A DNA stretch of 64,000 bases, from positions 3,665,745-3,729,744 of the forward strand of contig JAEVLN010000003.1 in NCBI GenBank assembly GCA_018350325.1, written 5' to 3'. Positions 47,448 through 59,252 of the stretch are shown here, piece by piece (the first letter of the stretch is position 1; each line of letters begins with the position of its first letter). This DNA is from Globodera rostochiensis (lineage: Eukaryota > Nematoda > Chromadorea > Rhabditida > Heteroderidae). A model generated the notes under the pieces. That model was given only the letters and a program-made list of their open reading frames with translations. It made no database searches and had not been told where the DNA came from. A program made the position numbers and the translations under genes.

Positions 47448-50400
47448 TCAAATGGCTTCTGCAGTCGGTGGTTGGACCAACTGGTAAGCGAACAGAGAGT
47501 TTCGCGAGTTTCCCCGCAGGCGCCATTTTTCCTCCAATGCGCGTGCGCCGCGGGCCATCAAAGCAGCGCCAACGAAAGCGCCCGCGATTAGCACCAGCGG
47601 AAGCACAAATAGGCCCAGAGGGTTTTGGACGGAATCTGCGCAGAAAATTTGAAAGATCGCACAATTTGAGTAAACGCTTAAATAATTAATTTCCTCTAAT
47701 TTCGGCACTTGCAATTATAAAAATGCCAAATAACCCAAAAAACATAAAATACCTTCCCAAAAGCATTTCTAACAGTTCAATATTCAAGCATTAATTACCA
47801 TCATTATTTTGTGGCGATGAATGCGCATGATGGGCGGCAGTATGGGCAATTGTCCATTGATCCTCCGCGCGTAAGCATTGCACGTCCGTCCCCTGCACTT
47901 TGTGCAGGAGGAGTGCGTGCAGAGACTGCCGTCGCCATCGTTGTGAGTCCTGCCGCTGACATTGCGTGCTTTGATTCTGCGGGGGGGGGGGGACGGACGG
48001 ACGAAATGTTCGAATTTGGCTTCAATTGGCTTAACGTTGGCGTCCCCTTACCGCTTTTGTAAAAAGTCGGCCAAGCGGTGGCACAAATGCGCACGCACAT
48101 TCCCATGGATTTTCCATTGCATAAAGTTGCCGCAACGCGTCCAATTGCTCCGCGCGCCAGTCCCACCCCAATTCCCGGAGGGCATTTGACTCCACATCCA
48201 ACACATTCACGCTCCGAGGCGGTAGCCAATGGCCTGGCACTTCCTCGAGACTAAAACACATTTAAAAACAAACAAAAATCAATTGCCAACCGATTAGCAC
48301 GAAGGTTCAACTCTCGGAGCGCAACCAGTCCACTCAGATCAGACATTTTTGTGAGAGAACAGTCGGCCATGTCCAACCGGGTCAGCATGGAATGTTCTGC
48401 TTTAATTGACAAGCGAACACCGGCGTTTCCGCTCAAATGAAGATGTTCCAGGGCCGGGAGATGATAAAGAGACTCGAACTTTGTCAAAATGTTGTTCGAC
48501 AAGTCCAGTACGGTCAGACTGGACAATATTTTTGTCGGTAGTTCAATGGAGCGGAGTTGGTTTCGGCTGAGATTGAGGAAAATAAGACGCGTGTGCGACA
48601 CATCTCTGGCGTCGTCGCCAGAAAGAATTGGGCGGAAATGGCGAAGGGCATTTTGCGACAGGTCCAACGAGTTCAGCTGCGTGTACTGCTCCAGTAGACC
48701 GGGCGGCAGCCGTGAGATGGAGTTGTTGGCCAACTGAACGGACGTCAGAGAGCGGGCGGAGCGTGACATGCCCTCGGGCCAATGCCGGAGGCGATTCCCT
48801 CGCGCGGACACCAATAACAGCTCCGCCGGGCCTGAGTCGCCGATGCGAACGGCCTCCAGTGCATTTTCGTCCGCGTACAACCATTTAAGCTGCCCGCATC
48901 CGTCCAATCGTAGCGTGCCTTCTGTGTTTATAAAATGCCATCCTCTCAAATGCTAATTCAACAAAGTGCTTAATTATTGTCATCACTATAGCATTTCATC
49001 TTTGAATCCCTCGAGTAAGCGATAGGCAAAATGGCCCCCCGGGCGGGAGTCGAACCCATGGCCCTCGGCGCGGCGGTCAGCCTCACACCCAACGAAGAGA
49101 ATGCCAAGGCAGCGCCACATCTCTCTAACTAATTGAGCAACGTCGGCATTCTTTCCTTGCCCCTCAGGGCAAACGGCGGAACTTTCTCGGCCGTCTCGGC
49201 ACTTCTAAAGCTCGAATTGTCACATACCAAGGCCAAGTTCGGAAATGTCCAGCCACTCCAGTCGAGTTGGACACATTGTCCACTGGTTGTGGCGTTTGTT
49301 TCCATTCTTTTTGATGCTTTCATATGGCTCGTAATATAAGGGGGCGATCGCTGGCTCAATTTTAGCCCTTCTCAGGCAAATGTGCCGCCATTGTACTTCC
49401 GGATGTCCTGTCCAAACCAAAAACAACTCTTCCGGAACGGATTCGGCACTGGACAGGTCCAAATGACGAAGTGGAGTCAACCTGACAAATTTAAACTGCA
49501 CACCGGGGTGGGCCAGTACAACCGAACTGAACATAACCCGATGACCGTAACCCTGACCTGGATAAACCCCGAAGGCTAAAGTATGTTATGCCCTTAGGGA
49601 TTTTAGGCTGTAATTACGGGCCCTCCGTGCCGCAAACCGTGGAAGTGCGGATTGGTGCAGTTTAAATGCGGCGTTTTCTCCAAGTCGGAGCTGTTCCAAC
49701 GCCTCCCAGTGGGTGTCCGGGATGGGCAAGTGGCACTCTTTCATTTTAGTCCAATTGTGGCGCTAAAACTAACGAATTTTTAGATGGTCCGACAGTTGTC
49801 CAATTTACCTGTGAAATTTTGGTTTCACCAAAGGTCCAGTGCGTACTGTTCAGTCCCAAAACATTGGCTTTTTCCAGTTGGAGTCGTCTCGCCGGAGGCA
49901 ATTGAGCCCCGAGGGCATCCCCCAACTTTTTCTCAGGGCACAACGGATTTTGGCTCAAGTCCAACCGGTCCAAAATTTGGTTTCCTTCATTATTAGGGTA
50001 CGAATACGACAAGGTTTTCCTGACGAATTGTACTGGTCCAACCCAATTCAATGCGTACGGAACGGAGTCCGTTGCCGGAAAGGGACAGTTCGCGCAGTTG
50101 CGTTAGCGGCAGGAACAGTGCTGGAGGCAAAGCCTTGTCGCCGTTCATAAGGCGATTGTCCGTTAAATGAACGCTTTCCAGTGAGTGAAGCGGCACAAAC
50201 GCCAGCGGGTGGAATGGCGCCCGAATGGAGCAGTGCCGAAGGCGAAGTTGCCGAAGGCGAGGCGCCGTGGCAAAGTGAGGAAAGGCAACAAACGTTAAGT
50301 TGAACATGGACAGGGACTCGGCCCAACTTGGCAGTTGAACCTTAAACATTGGCATCGGGAATTGGTTATATTTCCTCTTACAAAGTGATAATCTCTAAAT

Positions 50401-50623
50401 GAAAAGTTTCGGCGGCGTTGTGCCATCGAAAATTGTTTCTAACCATTCGGAGTTGGAATTGTTCGCCCTCCCGTCGTGGTACACACTCGACAGTGTGTTG
50501 TCTGCACGTGCACACGCGACATATTGCTAAGGTGCCAATTCCGTCGAGTCCCAAATGGCGAGGATTAACCATGAAACATTGGCACAGTGGCAAAACCAAT
50601 AAAATGCCAACAAAAAATGCCAT
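47448..50623 (-). CDS. Single-pass LRR membrane protein (extracellular LRR)
   Basis: Exons (minus): 50623-50444, 50394-50043, 49984-49809, 49762-49638, 49481-49228, 48921-48291, 48250-48052, 47976-47799, 47635-47448; all phases close, 760 residues. Signal peptide MAFFVGILLVLPLCQC; an N-terminal Cys cap (CRVCTCRQHTVEC); about twelve leucine-rich repeats (for example LTSVQLANNSISRLPPGL, LIFLNLSRNQLRSIELP, LTVLDLSNNILTKFESL); a C-terminal cap with NPWECACAF and later Cys; a membrane span (LGLFVLPLVLIAGAFVGAAL); and a basic tail of about 36 residues without a TIR domain. It resembles the nematode eLRR-only surface proteins used in apical matrix and epithelial organisation more than Toll. Donors at 50443 and 48290 are GTTAGA and GTTGGC. 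Confidence 0.85.
49030..49150 (-). repeat. tRNA-like element (tRNA-derived SINE or tRNA pseudogene)
   Basis: On the minus strand, TTGCTCAATTAGTTAGAGAG (box A and D-arm like) is followed about 75 bases later by GGGTTCGACTCCC (perfect box B and T-loop). The acceptor arms do not pair and the spacing is too long for a normal tRNA, so a SINE head or dead tRNA is more likely. It lies in an intron (49227-48922) of the LRR gene. Confidence 0.5.
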
Positions 50624-51684
50624 CGCCGTCGTGAATGTCCTCGGAAAACCCAAATTTGTCTCCAGGGATTAATTAAAAATATTTAGAGATTTGAACAACT
50701 ATTTTAAACCAAGTTGTGAAAGTTTAAATGGACTCATTTGAAGACCCTCTTATTTATGGGTGCAATAATCGCATAATTATTTTGTTTATTACACCCCGAG
50801 GCATTGTCCGGCCGACCTATCGGTCGCTTAGGAATGGTCGTCCACCTCCTTACTCTGGCCAAAGTCTGAGGCTTCTTCCTTTCCCCGCCCTTTCCCCCGC
50901 CCTTTCCCCGCCCTTTCCCTGCCCTTTCCCTGCCCTTTCCCCGCCCTTTCCCTGCCCTTTCCCCGCCCTTTCCCCGCCCTTTCCCCGCCCTTTCCCCGCC
51001 CTTTCCCCGCCCTTTCCCCGCCCTTTCCCCGCCCTTTCCCCGCCCTTTCCCCGCCCTTTCCCCGCCCTTTCCTCCCGCTAATGGCCAACAGCGAAATGCT
51101 TTGGGGTCAAAACAGCGAAAATTGTGTTGTCACTGCGAGAGAGGAAGTGGAATTTGACGGGAGGGTGAAATGCCCTGCGGCGACATTTTAAGGCCAAAAT
51201 GCCGAAAGGATTAATTCGGTCCCCTGAGGGCTTTGCCTCTCCCCAAATTTAGCAAACATCAAAAATCTCCGGAGAAAGCTCTAATTTGGGCACTGAAGCA
51301 AGTTTGGAAGGGCATTATCTGCCAATTTGAAAGGAGTCAAATTTTTCTGGGCGGTGAAAATTAAAATCGGAAAAACATTTAGGCGTAATTATTACATTAA
51401 ATAAATATTGGGACGGACTAATTTTGGAGTGTCCAATGTTATTTTAATAAAAATTTTAATTTTAAGCAAAAGAATCATCTGCAAAAATGAACCAAATGGT
51501 TTTTGATGGTTTTGATCACAAGAACGGCTTCTTTTACAAGAGAGAATATTCCAATTTTATTTTAATTGACAATAGCAGGCTTTGCTGTCGTAATTTTCAT
51601 TAAATCAATTTTGATAGCAGTTATCATCGTCAAATTTGGTCATTTAGGGAATGTCGGAAGGAAAGAATTGCCGGGGGGAGGGCG
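50624..51684. other. Spacer between LRR and SH2 genes
   Basis: No gene seen. Contains the 11-bp array at 50878-51076; the rest is AT-rich and unique. Confidence 0.5.
50878..51076. repeat. 11-bp tandem repeat CCCTTTCCCCG
   Basis: About 18 copies of CCGCCCTTTCC with occasional CCC(T)G variants in the first third and identical units afterwards. Lies about 250 bases upstream of the LRR gene start. Confidence 0.95.
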
Positions 51685-53156
51685 TCAGAGCAGTTTGAGC
51701 CCTCTGGCAATATCAGACGGCTTCAACAGAATGCCAAGGCGTATTTGTTCGGCACCGCGCACCGGCAATTCCGTGCGTCGGTAGGCGTGCAGCATGCAAT
51801 GCACGCTGGAAAAGCGCCTGCAATTTTTGATAAAACAAAAATAATTCGGTTCATTTTGGGCCGGATTTCTTTTTTTTGTCCCCTATTTTGAATTTCTGCA
51901 AAATTCGGCCCAATTGCTTTCGTACGGTCCATCGCCGAGAATCCATTGGCTCTGATGGAACTCGAGTTTGATGTGCAGGACGCCTAAAGAATTGTTTGTG
52001 TTGAACTGTTACAATCGCGCGGATTTTGCGAGTTGCCTTCTTTTGCCCTGAGGGACAGTGCCAAGTTCTGGTCCGGCCTACGCCTCAGCAGATGGACGCC
52101 GAAGTTCAAGGAGTTCAGAAGTTTTTCGGAATCGTTTCGGTTCATCTTCTCGTGCACCAAATTGTCCAACTCCTCCAATGCCGGAGGGCATTGGCGCCGT
52201 TGGCAAAACTCGACAACCTTTGTGGGAAGAGACAGGGTTGAACGTGAAATCCAGTTTGGTACCGCCTAGATGGTCTACTAAATGAGTGTGAATATATCGC
52301 ATGATTTTTCGGGCTACGGTACTTTTCAAAATTAATTTGATTTTCACCTCTTTGGCGGTCGAATTGGTCGGCATGGCCACCATGGGATAGTTGCGCAGCT
52401 GTGCATTGGCCTCAGCAGAAGCTGCCGACGTGCCGTTCTGTCCCGGTGGCCTTTTCTGCTCTGAAGCAATTGCTTTGCGCGGTGATTTGGGGGGTTTCTG
52501 TCGTTCGCCGGAGGGCCGTGTTGGACCGTGGCGATGGGTGAGAGGGGGCGGCGGGCTTTGGGCAACGGCAGCGGCCGAGGCACTTCCAGGCGAGTAGGAG
52601 GAGGGACACGGCAGCGCCATTTGAGGCGGTTTGAACTGCTAGCGGAAAGAGTTGGAGCAGTGCATAATTAACAAATGTCTAACTGTTGAGGCGGTTGGCT
52701 GTTGTATGGCCGTTTTGCCATTTACCCCGTGGGGCTGTGGCTGTTCCCTGACCAAACCGCCGCCCCCGCCGGTGCCCATCAATTTTTTGCCCAAGGCGTT
52801 GTTGCACATCGTCTGCGGCAAACTGAGTCTTTTGCGCACGATTTGCTGTTGATGATCCTTTTGTACATTGGGGGAAGGGTAAATGTTTTCATAAATTAAA
52901 AAAATGCTCAATTTTTGATTTAACCATTCAAACCCCCCCCCCCCCCCCCCCTCCCCCCCCCCTCCGAATTTGGCACCTTTTGCACTTCGTTCGCCGCCTC
53001 TTTTGGCACTTCCGCTTCCTTCTTTTTGTTCAGCAACTGTTGGCCAACCACGGCGGCTAATGTCCGGTTTTTAAACTCCCACGGAATGTCGTAATGGTCG
53101 TCCGCCATCCGCCGACCATTCACAGAGGCGAGCCCTACCAGTGACGCGTCAAACAT
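51685..53156 (-). CDS. SH2 adaptor protein, SHB/SHF-like
   Basis: Cytoplasmic phosphotyrosine adaptor. Exons (minus): 53156-52977, 52857-52684, 52635-52348, 52265-52013, 51983-51926, 51817-51685; all phases close, 361 residues. The N-terminus has HYDIPWEFKNR, like the YDxPWEWK motif of the SHB/SHD/SHE/SHF family; the middle is Pro/Ser-rich (QSPPPPLTHRHGP). The C-terminal SH2 domain is clear: NLVHEKMNRNDSEKLL, then GVHLLRRRPDQNLALSLRA (with the phosphotyrosine-binding Arg), CVLHIKLEFHQSQWILGDGP, FSSVHCMLHAYRRTELPV and RGAEQIRLGILL, where SHF has KGAEHMSLLYPV. Donor GTTAGA is used at 52683. A long poly-C/G tract (52931-52962) lies 14 nt inside intron 1. It could pair functionally with the PH-PDZ scaffold, but that is only a thought. 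Confidence 0.8.
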
Positions 53157-54392
53157 TTTTATTTAATTTAAAACAGGAATGATCGTATGTATCTACTTTT
53201 AAATATTTCAATAAATAATAAATTAAAAATGTATTCAACATCAAATTTATGAGATTTGGAAAAATAGGTCGAAAATGTGTCGGGCAATAATGCACTCACT
53301 GCCTCGAGGGCCAAACTTTTTGGAAATCTGTCGCTCAAAAATGGCACTTTCCCTGGGGAATGGACGACGGTTGGGCCGACCGTCGCTGTGTCCCCAATAA
53401 GCCATTCATAAGCCAATTTGGGTTTGACCCGCGGGCAGAGTTTGCCCTGGCTAAATTGGCCATTTCGGCCCAAAATGTGTTTCATTGCTGCAAAGGCATA
53501 GAAAAACAATCGAAAATGGCCAAAATAATTTTTTTGAGGGAGAATTTGGAGTGGGGGGGGGGACTTGAGAGGGTGGACAGGACAATGAAGCAATGAAGTT
53601 GGGAGAGTCTTCGGGAAAACGTTGATAAATATTCGAGAAAATGTTTCCAAAACGAAAAAAAAATACCCAAAATCCAATTATTTGTAAGTGCTCTCTGTCC
53701 ATCAAATGGATTTTGACGGACCCTTTCTGAACATCCCGCGGGCATTTTAATTCCCTTAGGCCTTTGGCAAAAAATTTTGAAAAAAAAAAAGTTTTAAAAT
53801 TTACTTCAATTGGGGAATTAAATTCAAGGTCTTTTGCAAAAAAGAACGGCGGACGGACGGACGGACAACGAATCGACGGACGGACGACAAGTGGCGGACA
53901 ATTGGACAATGCGAATTTGTTGGGACATTGGCGGCGGCGGGCGGACAGATGTCCGTCCCAATCCAAAAGACTGCCCGCCGCCGGCCCTCGGCGGATGAAT
54001 GACAGCCCCGCGGGGCAAATTGCCCAATTTTTGCCGTGGAGAGTGAATGGTTGGGTGGGCAGAAACCGGATTAGGACGGAAAAGAAGAAAATCCTCAATT
54101 TAAGTGAAAGGTTTTTATGATTTAAATTTCAGAAAAATGAAAATTGGGGTTAAGCAACTTTTCGAGCTCACGCAAATTGTCGTATAACGTAACGACCAGT
54201 CGAAAATTGGGTCAAAAAAGCAACGGTTAAATATTAGCCATTATACGTTTGGTGGTTCGAGCAAAGTTAAATGTTACTTTCTCTATTATTATTCCGTTGT
54301 TAGCCGCTGATAAGACGGGCGCTGGAATTGTTTCCTAAATGGAATGTTGACCTAAATTGGTTTCACAACATGGCTTAAAGCATTAGCGATGT

Positions 54393-54815
54393 TCGAGACC
54401 GAGACTTGACCCCGAGACTCGAAACCGAGACTTGACCCTAAGACTCGAAACCGAGACTTGACCCCGAGACTCGAAACCGAGACTTGACCCTAAGACTCGA
54501 AACCGAGACTTGACCCCGAGACTCGAAACCGAGACTTGACCCTAAGACTCGAAACCGAGACTTGACCCTAAGACTCGAAACCGAGACTTGACCCTAAGAC
54601 TCGAAACCGAGACTTGACCCCGAGACTCGAAACCGAGACTTGACCCTAAGACTCGAAACCGAGACTTGACCCCGAGACTCGAAACCGAGACTTGACCCTA
54701 AGACTCGAAACCGAGACTTGACCCCGAGACTCGAAACCGAGACTTGACCCTAAGACTCGAAACCGAGACTTGACCCCGAGACTCGAAACCGAGACTTGAC
54801 CTCGAGACTCGGAAC
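54393..54815. repeat. 26-bp tandem repeat with alternating subunits
   Basis: About 16 units containing GAGACTCGAAACCGAGACTT. Two variants, one with GACCCCGAG and one with GACCCTAAG, alternate through most of the array, with one run of three successive TAAG units in the middle. The basic amplified unit is therefore mainly the 52-bp dimer. Confidence 0.95.
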
Positions 54816-56149
54816 CTAAATAACCGATACTTTCTTGAGTTGATACCGTGACTTTCAAACATCCCTCCCAACCATACAACCCACGAACGGCGGTCTATTT
54901 TCTGCCAAAACTGCACGTGCCGTGCCACTCACAAACTCGTTATTAAACCAAGCAGAAAATAAAATGATCGCTCAGAAAAAAAGGTTTAACAAAGAAAGAA
55001 AATACGCTTTTAAGCCGGCTTCACACTGTTCAATTCCTTCGGTCGATATAAAAGCTCAAGAAATTGCGTCTCATTAGTGTTTTAATAGACTAAAGAGCTT
55101 TTTTGGACGAAATGTCCGAACATTGAAAATTTGAGATTCGATTATTTTGTAGAGAATAATAGAAGTTAAGAATAAAATGCTTAACGGTGAATTTTGCCTT
55201 TCTCTTCGGGTTTTTGGAAATAGCGAAGGGTACCGAAAATTCGTTTTATAACGGCGCGGGAAAAGGGAAAGTCGGACCATCGGAGGCGCCCAATTAAAAG
55301 TGATCGGTCGGCCGAGCATTTGGGGCGCCCCCGGGGGAGGGGAGGGAGGGGGGACCCCGCGGGGAGGGGGGGGGGGGGGGAGGGGGCAGCACCCCGGGGG
55401 GGGGGGGGACGGAGACTGGGGAGAGATAATTGTGAGAGAGAAACGGAGAGAGAAAACACAGTGGGTGACAAAGACGCAGAGGAGGCGAGGGCAAGATGAT
55501 GTAGCCTCCAGCAATTCTGATCATTATCATTTTATATTCGCTTGCGGCGAGATCAAAGAGAAAAAGTGACCGGTCACAGATCAAACGCTGGCAGCAAAAT
55601 TTCGATGCGAACGAAAATCTCATAAATTCTTTAGAAAATTCTTTAGGGAGATTTTAGGCTTGGATTTTGACTCGAATTTTTCATATCTGCTTTATGTTTG
55701 CGCACAAATTTAGCTTCAAACTGATCGGAAGAGCAAAGATCCCATTCCCCCGGGCGAAGATGACCTAAGACGATAAACGAAGAATTAGTGAAGAATAATC
55801 GGAGAGGGGGGGGGCAGTATATCCTAAACCCACCCCGACGAGGAAAGTGCGCAATCCAATCCCACCCCCGAGGGGCAATTGATGACGAGTGTCGAGGGGG
55901 GGGCATCGATTGTTCGTTCCATCAGCAGAAAATACGATATTTTTTGGGTGCCAAAGAAAACTGTATTTCGTTTGAAGGAAATATTTAAATTTCAGAATCC
56001 TCCGATCGACTACGGAGGTTAAGCGAGGGAGGGGTCAGGATGAGTGACTGGAAGTGGAACCCCGAAACGAAGAATAAATGGTGTATTATGCAAATAAACA
56101 GAATGAAGGGAAATGGAAGCGGGACGAGGGGGGTTCTCTTCTGCTGATA

Positions 56150-56995
56150 GGGAAAGGGGTCTCCGGAGGTGGGTTGGGGTCTCCCTGACGGGAGGGGGGG
56201 GGGGGGGGGGGGTCTCCGGAGGTGGGTTGGGGTCTCCTCTGACGGAGGGGGGGGGGGGGGTCTCCGGAGGTGGGTTGGGGTCTCCTCTGACGGGGGGGGG
56301 GGGGGGTCTCCGGAGGGGGTGGAGGTCTCCTCTGACGGGAGGGGGGGGGGGTCTCCGGAGGGGGTTGGGGTCTCCTCTGACGGGGGGGGGGGGGTCTCCG
56401 GAGGGGGTGGAGGTCTCCTCGACGGGAGGGGGGGGGGGGGTCTCCGGAGGTGGGTTGGGGTCTCCTCTGACGGGAGGGGGGGGGGGGGGGGTCTCCGGAG
56501 GTGGGTTGGGGTCTCCTCTGACGGGGGGGGGGGGTCTCGGAGGGGGTGGAGGTCTCCTCTGACGGGAGGGGGGGGGGTCTCCGGAGGTGGGTTGGGGCTC
56601 CTCTGACGGGGGGGGGGGGGTCTCCGGAGGGGGTGGAGGTCTCCTCTGACGGGAGGGGGGGGGGGGTCTCCGGAGGTGGGTTGGGGTCTCCTCTGACGGG
56701 GGGGGGGGGTCTCCGAGGTGGGTTGGGGTCTCCTCTGACGGGGGGGGGGGGGGTCTCCGGAGGGGGTGGAGGTCCCTCTGACGGGAGGGGGGGGGGGGGG
56801 GGGGGGGGTCTCCGGAGGTGGGTTGGGGTCTCCCTGACGGGGGGGGGGGTCTCCGGAGGGGGTGGAGGTCTCCTCTGACGGGGGGGGGGGGGTCTCCGGA
56901 GGGGGTGGAGGTCTCCTCTGACGGGAGGGGGGGGGGGGGGGTCTCCGGAGGGGGTTGGGGTCTCCTCTGACGGGGGGGGGGGTCTCCGGAGGGGG
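56150..56995. repeat. G-rich minisatellite, about 44-50-bp unit
   Basis: About 18 units: TCTCCGGAGG, then TGGGTTGGGGTCTCC or GGGTGGAGGTCTCC, then TCTGACGGGAGG and a G-run of 8-20. The two middle variants are mixed along the array. It shares CTCCGGAGG-type sequence with the GST and Kunitz arrays. No gene is visible around it; the Pro/Arg-rich frames on the minus strand are artefacts. Confidence 0.95.
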
Positions 56996-57189
56996 GAATC
57001 TGCAGGTCTTTGGCCATGAATAAATTGTAAAGGGACTGGACGAATGATGATCGTCCGAGGCAGAACATTATTTACATATGGGGGGGGGGGCCACAACAGC
57101 CCCCGAGGGCATACACAGAACGCCTTTTGTGCTGCTGTTCTGGAACAGCAAAGATAATATTGGAATTTCTTCGCACTTGGACTTTGTCC

Positions 57190-57305
57190 ACAGCGATCAA
57201 TCCCCCCCCCCCCTCTAATCACCCCCCCCCCCTCTAATTACCCCCCCCTCTAATTACCCCCCCCCCCTTCCAATCACTCCCCCCCCCTCTAATCCTCCCC
57301 GCCCT
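57190..57305. repeat. C-rich tandem repeat (C-run plus TCTAATCA)
   Basis: Six units of a C7-C12 run followed by CTCTAATCA or CTCTAATTA. Purine/pyrimidine-asymmetric, no coding role. Confidence 0.9.
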
Positions 57306-57616
57306 CTTTTTTATGACGTCACCAGCGATGGCACTTTAGTTGGCCACCAAACAGAGCAAACAAAGGGCCAGTGAAACAAAAACTAACCCACCGGGGCTTC
57401 GGGATAAAAGACGGATGAATCAATCCATCCCCCGAAGCGCTGCCCACCCGCTCCCTACACATTCGCCAACTGTTGTTCCTCTCACAAATCACAGTTTTTA
57501 CATCGGTATGGGGTAGATGGAATTTTGATAATGACCGTTTCATAAACTTAAGAAATTCGAAGATTTTGATCCTTTCGATATATTTCGGCATTGCGCGGCG
57601 CCTCCATTAATTCAAA

Positions 57617-58816
57617 ATGTCCTCCCCACGGCCTCCGTGCCTTTTTGCCATTTGCGAAGTCCGACCACATCTGTTCATCGCCGGATATGCGGTCAGAGTT
57701 TGTTGAGACATAACGGAGAATAAAAAATAATATTTAATTCATAAATGGAATTATGAAATAACGATTTAATGTTTTATTAAAAACGTTTTATTCATTCATT
57801 ATTTGAAAATGAATTAAATGTGAATTTTGTTTTTTATAAAAAATAAACGAACTGATCCTTATTTATACATATAGGTCTAAATCGTTTTCCAAAACATTTC
57901 TATTTTAGTCCGTTGAGGAGACCAAACTGCGCCATTTTGGCATCACTCACTGCGTGGACGCCACAAACATCCCGAAGACCAAACGGCTGTCCTCATGCGA
58001 GTATTTGTGCGTGTCCTTAGACGATTCCATGGCGGCCAACGCGACACGGCACTTCCAAAACACCGCCGATTTTGTCGCGCAGGCGCAACAGAAAGTAAAG
58101 TAAAGTAAAAAGGGTAATCGCCCGGGGGGGGGGGGGCAGCACATCATAATACGCTGAGAATTCCCCAAATCACAATGAAGCAAAGGTACGACGTGGCAGT
58201 TTTATATGTATTGTATTAAAAGGGTGGCAAAGTGTTGATTTATTGTGCCGCGGGCGTCAGTCGGGCGGCAACGCTTACGATTATGGCGCTGGTGATAAAT
58301 GAAGGCTTTACACTGAGGGATGCTTACTATCGAGTGCTCGAGTGAGTGGCCATCGCTGTTTTTGCTAATAATTATTTTGGGTAATAATTGGAAAAATAGG
58401 GAAAACAAACGGTTCTAATTGTTCGTTCCTGACCGAACCGGGAATTTTTCGTTCGGTTCGGATTTCCCAGGAATCACAGACAAGCCTAGTTCAGATCACG
58501 CCCGATCATTGCGCCAAATTTGGGCTTTTGGCGTCAAATGATTGCTTGGGAGGCGGAACGGAACGGCGGACGAGCGACGGTGACACTTCTAAAGGGCATG
58601 CGAAGTGAATCAATCGCCGGAGGGGAGGGCTTTCCCGTTTATTTTAATTTTTATTATTTGACATGGGAATAATCCAAATTTGATTTGTCAGCTCCGGTGC
58701 CGGATGTCTATCTTCACAAGAGTGAACACAGACCACAATTCGATTCCGAACAGCGACAACCGCCGCACCCGAAGTCCGAAGATCACTTTATTATGGACCC
58801 AAAAACAAAAAAATAA
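57617..58816 (+). CDS. Small dual-specificity phosphatase (DUSP14/18-like)
   Basis: Dephosphorylates phospho-Tyr and phospho-Ser/Thr. Exons 57617-57691, 57909-58094, 58223-58341, 58495-58604, 58692-58816; all phases close, 204 residues. Order fits the DUSP14/18/21 group: FAICEVRPHLFIAGYA, VSLDDSMAANATRHF (general acid Asp63 or Asp64), the signature CAAGVSR (Cys95 to Arg101) followed by AATLTIMALV, then SRPIIAPNLGFWRQMIAWE. The residue before the catalytic Cys is Tyr (IYCAAGVSR), whereas nearly all family members have His there; this His tunes the Cys pKa, so activity may be altered. The C-terminal 40 residues are hydrophilic and unique. No docking domain, so it is an atypical DUSP. Confidence 0.88.
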
Positions 58817-59252
58817 TAAATTGTAAATAAATTATTTCCTTTCTTACGCTCATTTTTGACAAGAAAATGCTCAATTCATTTGTTTCGAGGTAAAGCCAAG
58901 TGTATCAAATGTTGCCTTTAATTAATTTTTGAATTTGATTTTATTTAAATATCTGGTGTTCTGTTTGTTACATGAAAGGTGCATCGTTTGAAAAATCCCG
59001 GGTCAGGATTTAGAAGTGACCAGGACTAGAGTCCGGCGCAGGTTTTTGCAGGATCCGGTCCGCAATCCTGCACTTTTTGGGATTTTGCAGGATTAATCCT
59101 GCAGGATCCGGTCCTGTATCCTGCAAAAAATTTTGAATTCCAATCCTGCAACAGGATCCGCAAATTTGATTTTGCCGGTCTCTAACCAGGACCAGAATTT
59201 AATTTACATATTTTGTGTTTTGAAGATTAGCTAACCGAACTTAAACGGAAAA
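58817..59252. repeat. Spacer with palindromic GCAGGATCCGG repeat
   Basis: 59030-59170 holds several direct and inverted copies of GCAGGATCCGGTCC and AATCCTGCA, which fold back on each other. No gene seen; separates the phosphatase from NDUFA8 on the same strand. Confidence 0.55.

Larger units (their letters stand above)
53157..57616. other. 4.5 kb without a recognised gene
   Basis: Open frames around 53450-54100 lack splice logic or any domain and overlap GGACGGAC microsatellites (53850-53892). The region holds the 26-bp array (54393-54815), G/C-rich tracts (55318-55410), the 56-57 kb minisatellite and a C-rich tract. Promoters of the SH2 and phosphatase genes must be near its ends. Confidence 0.5.

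Noticed and set aside
47448..50623. Toll-like receptor
   Set aside because: The cytoplasmic tail is only about 36 residues with no TIR domain.
53451..54098. 215-codon minus-strand frame
   Set aside because: Low-complexity, with a GGACGGAC microsatellite inside, no domain, no matching splice sites, other-frame stops nearby.
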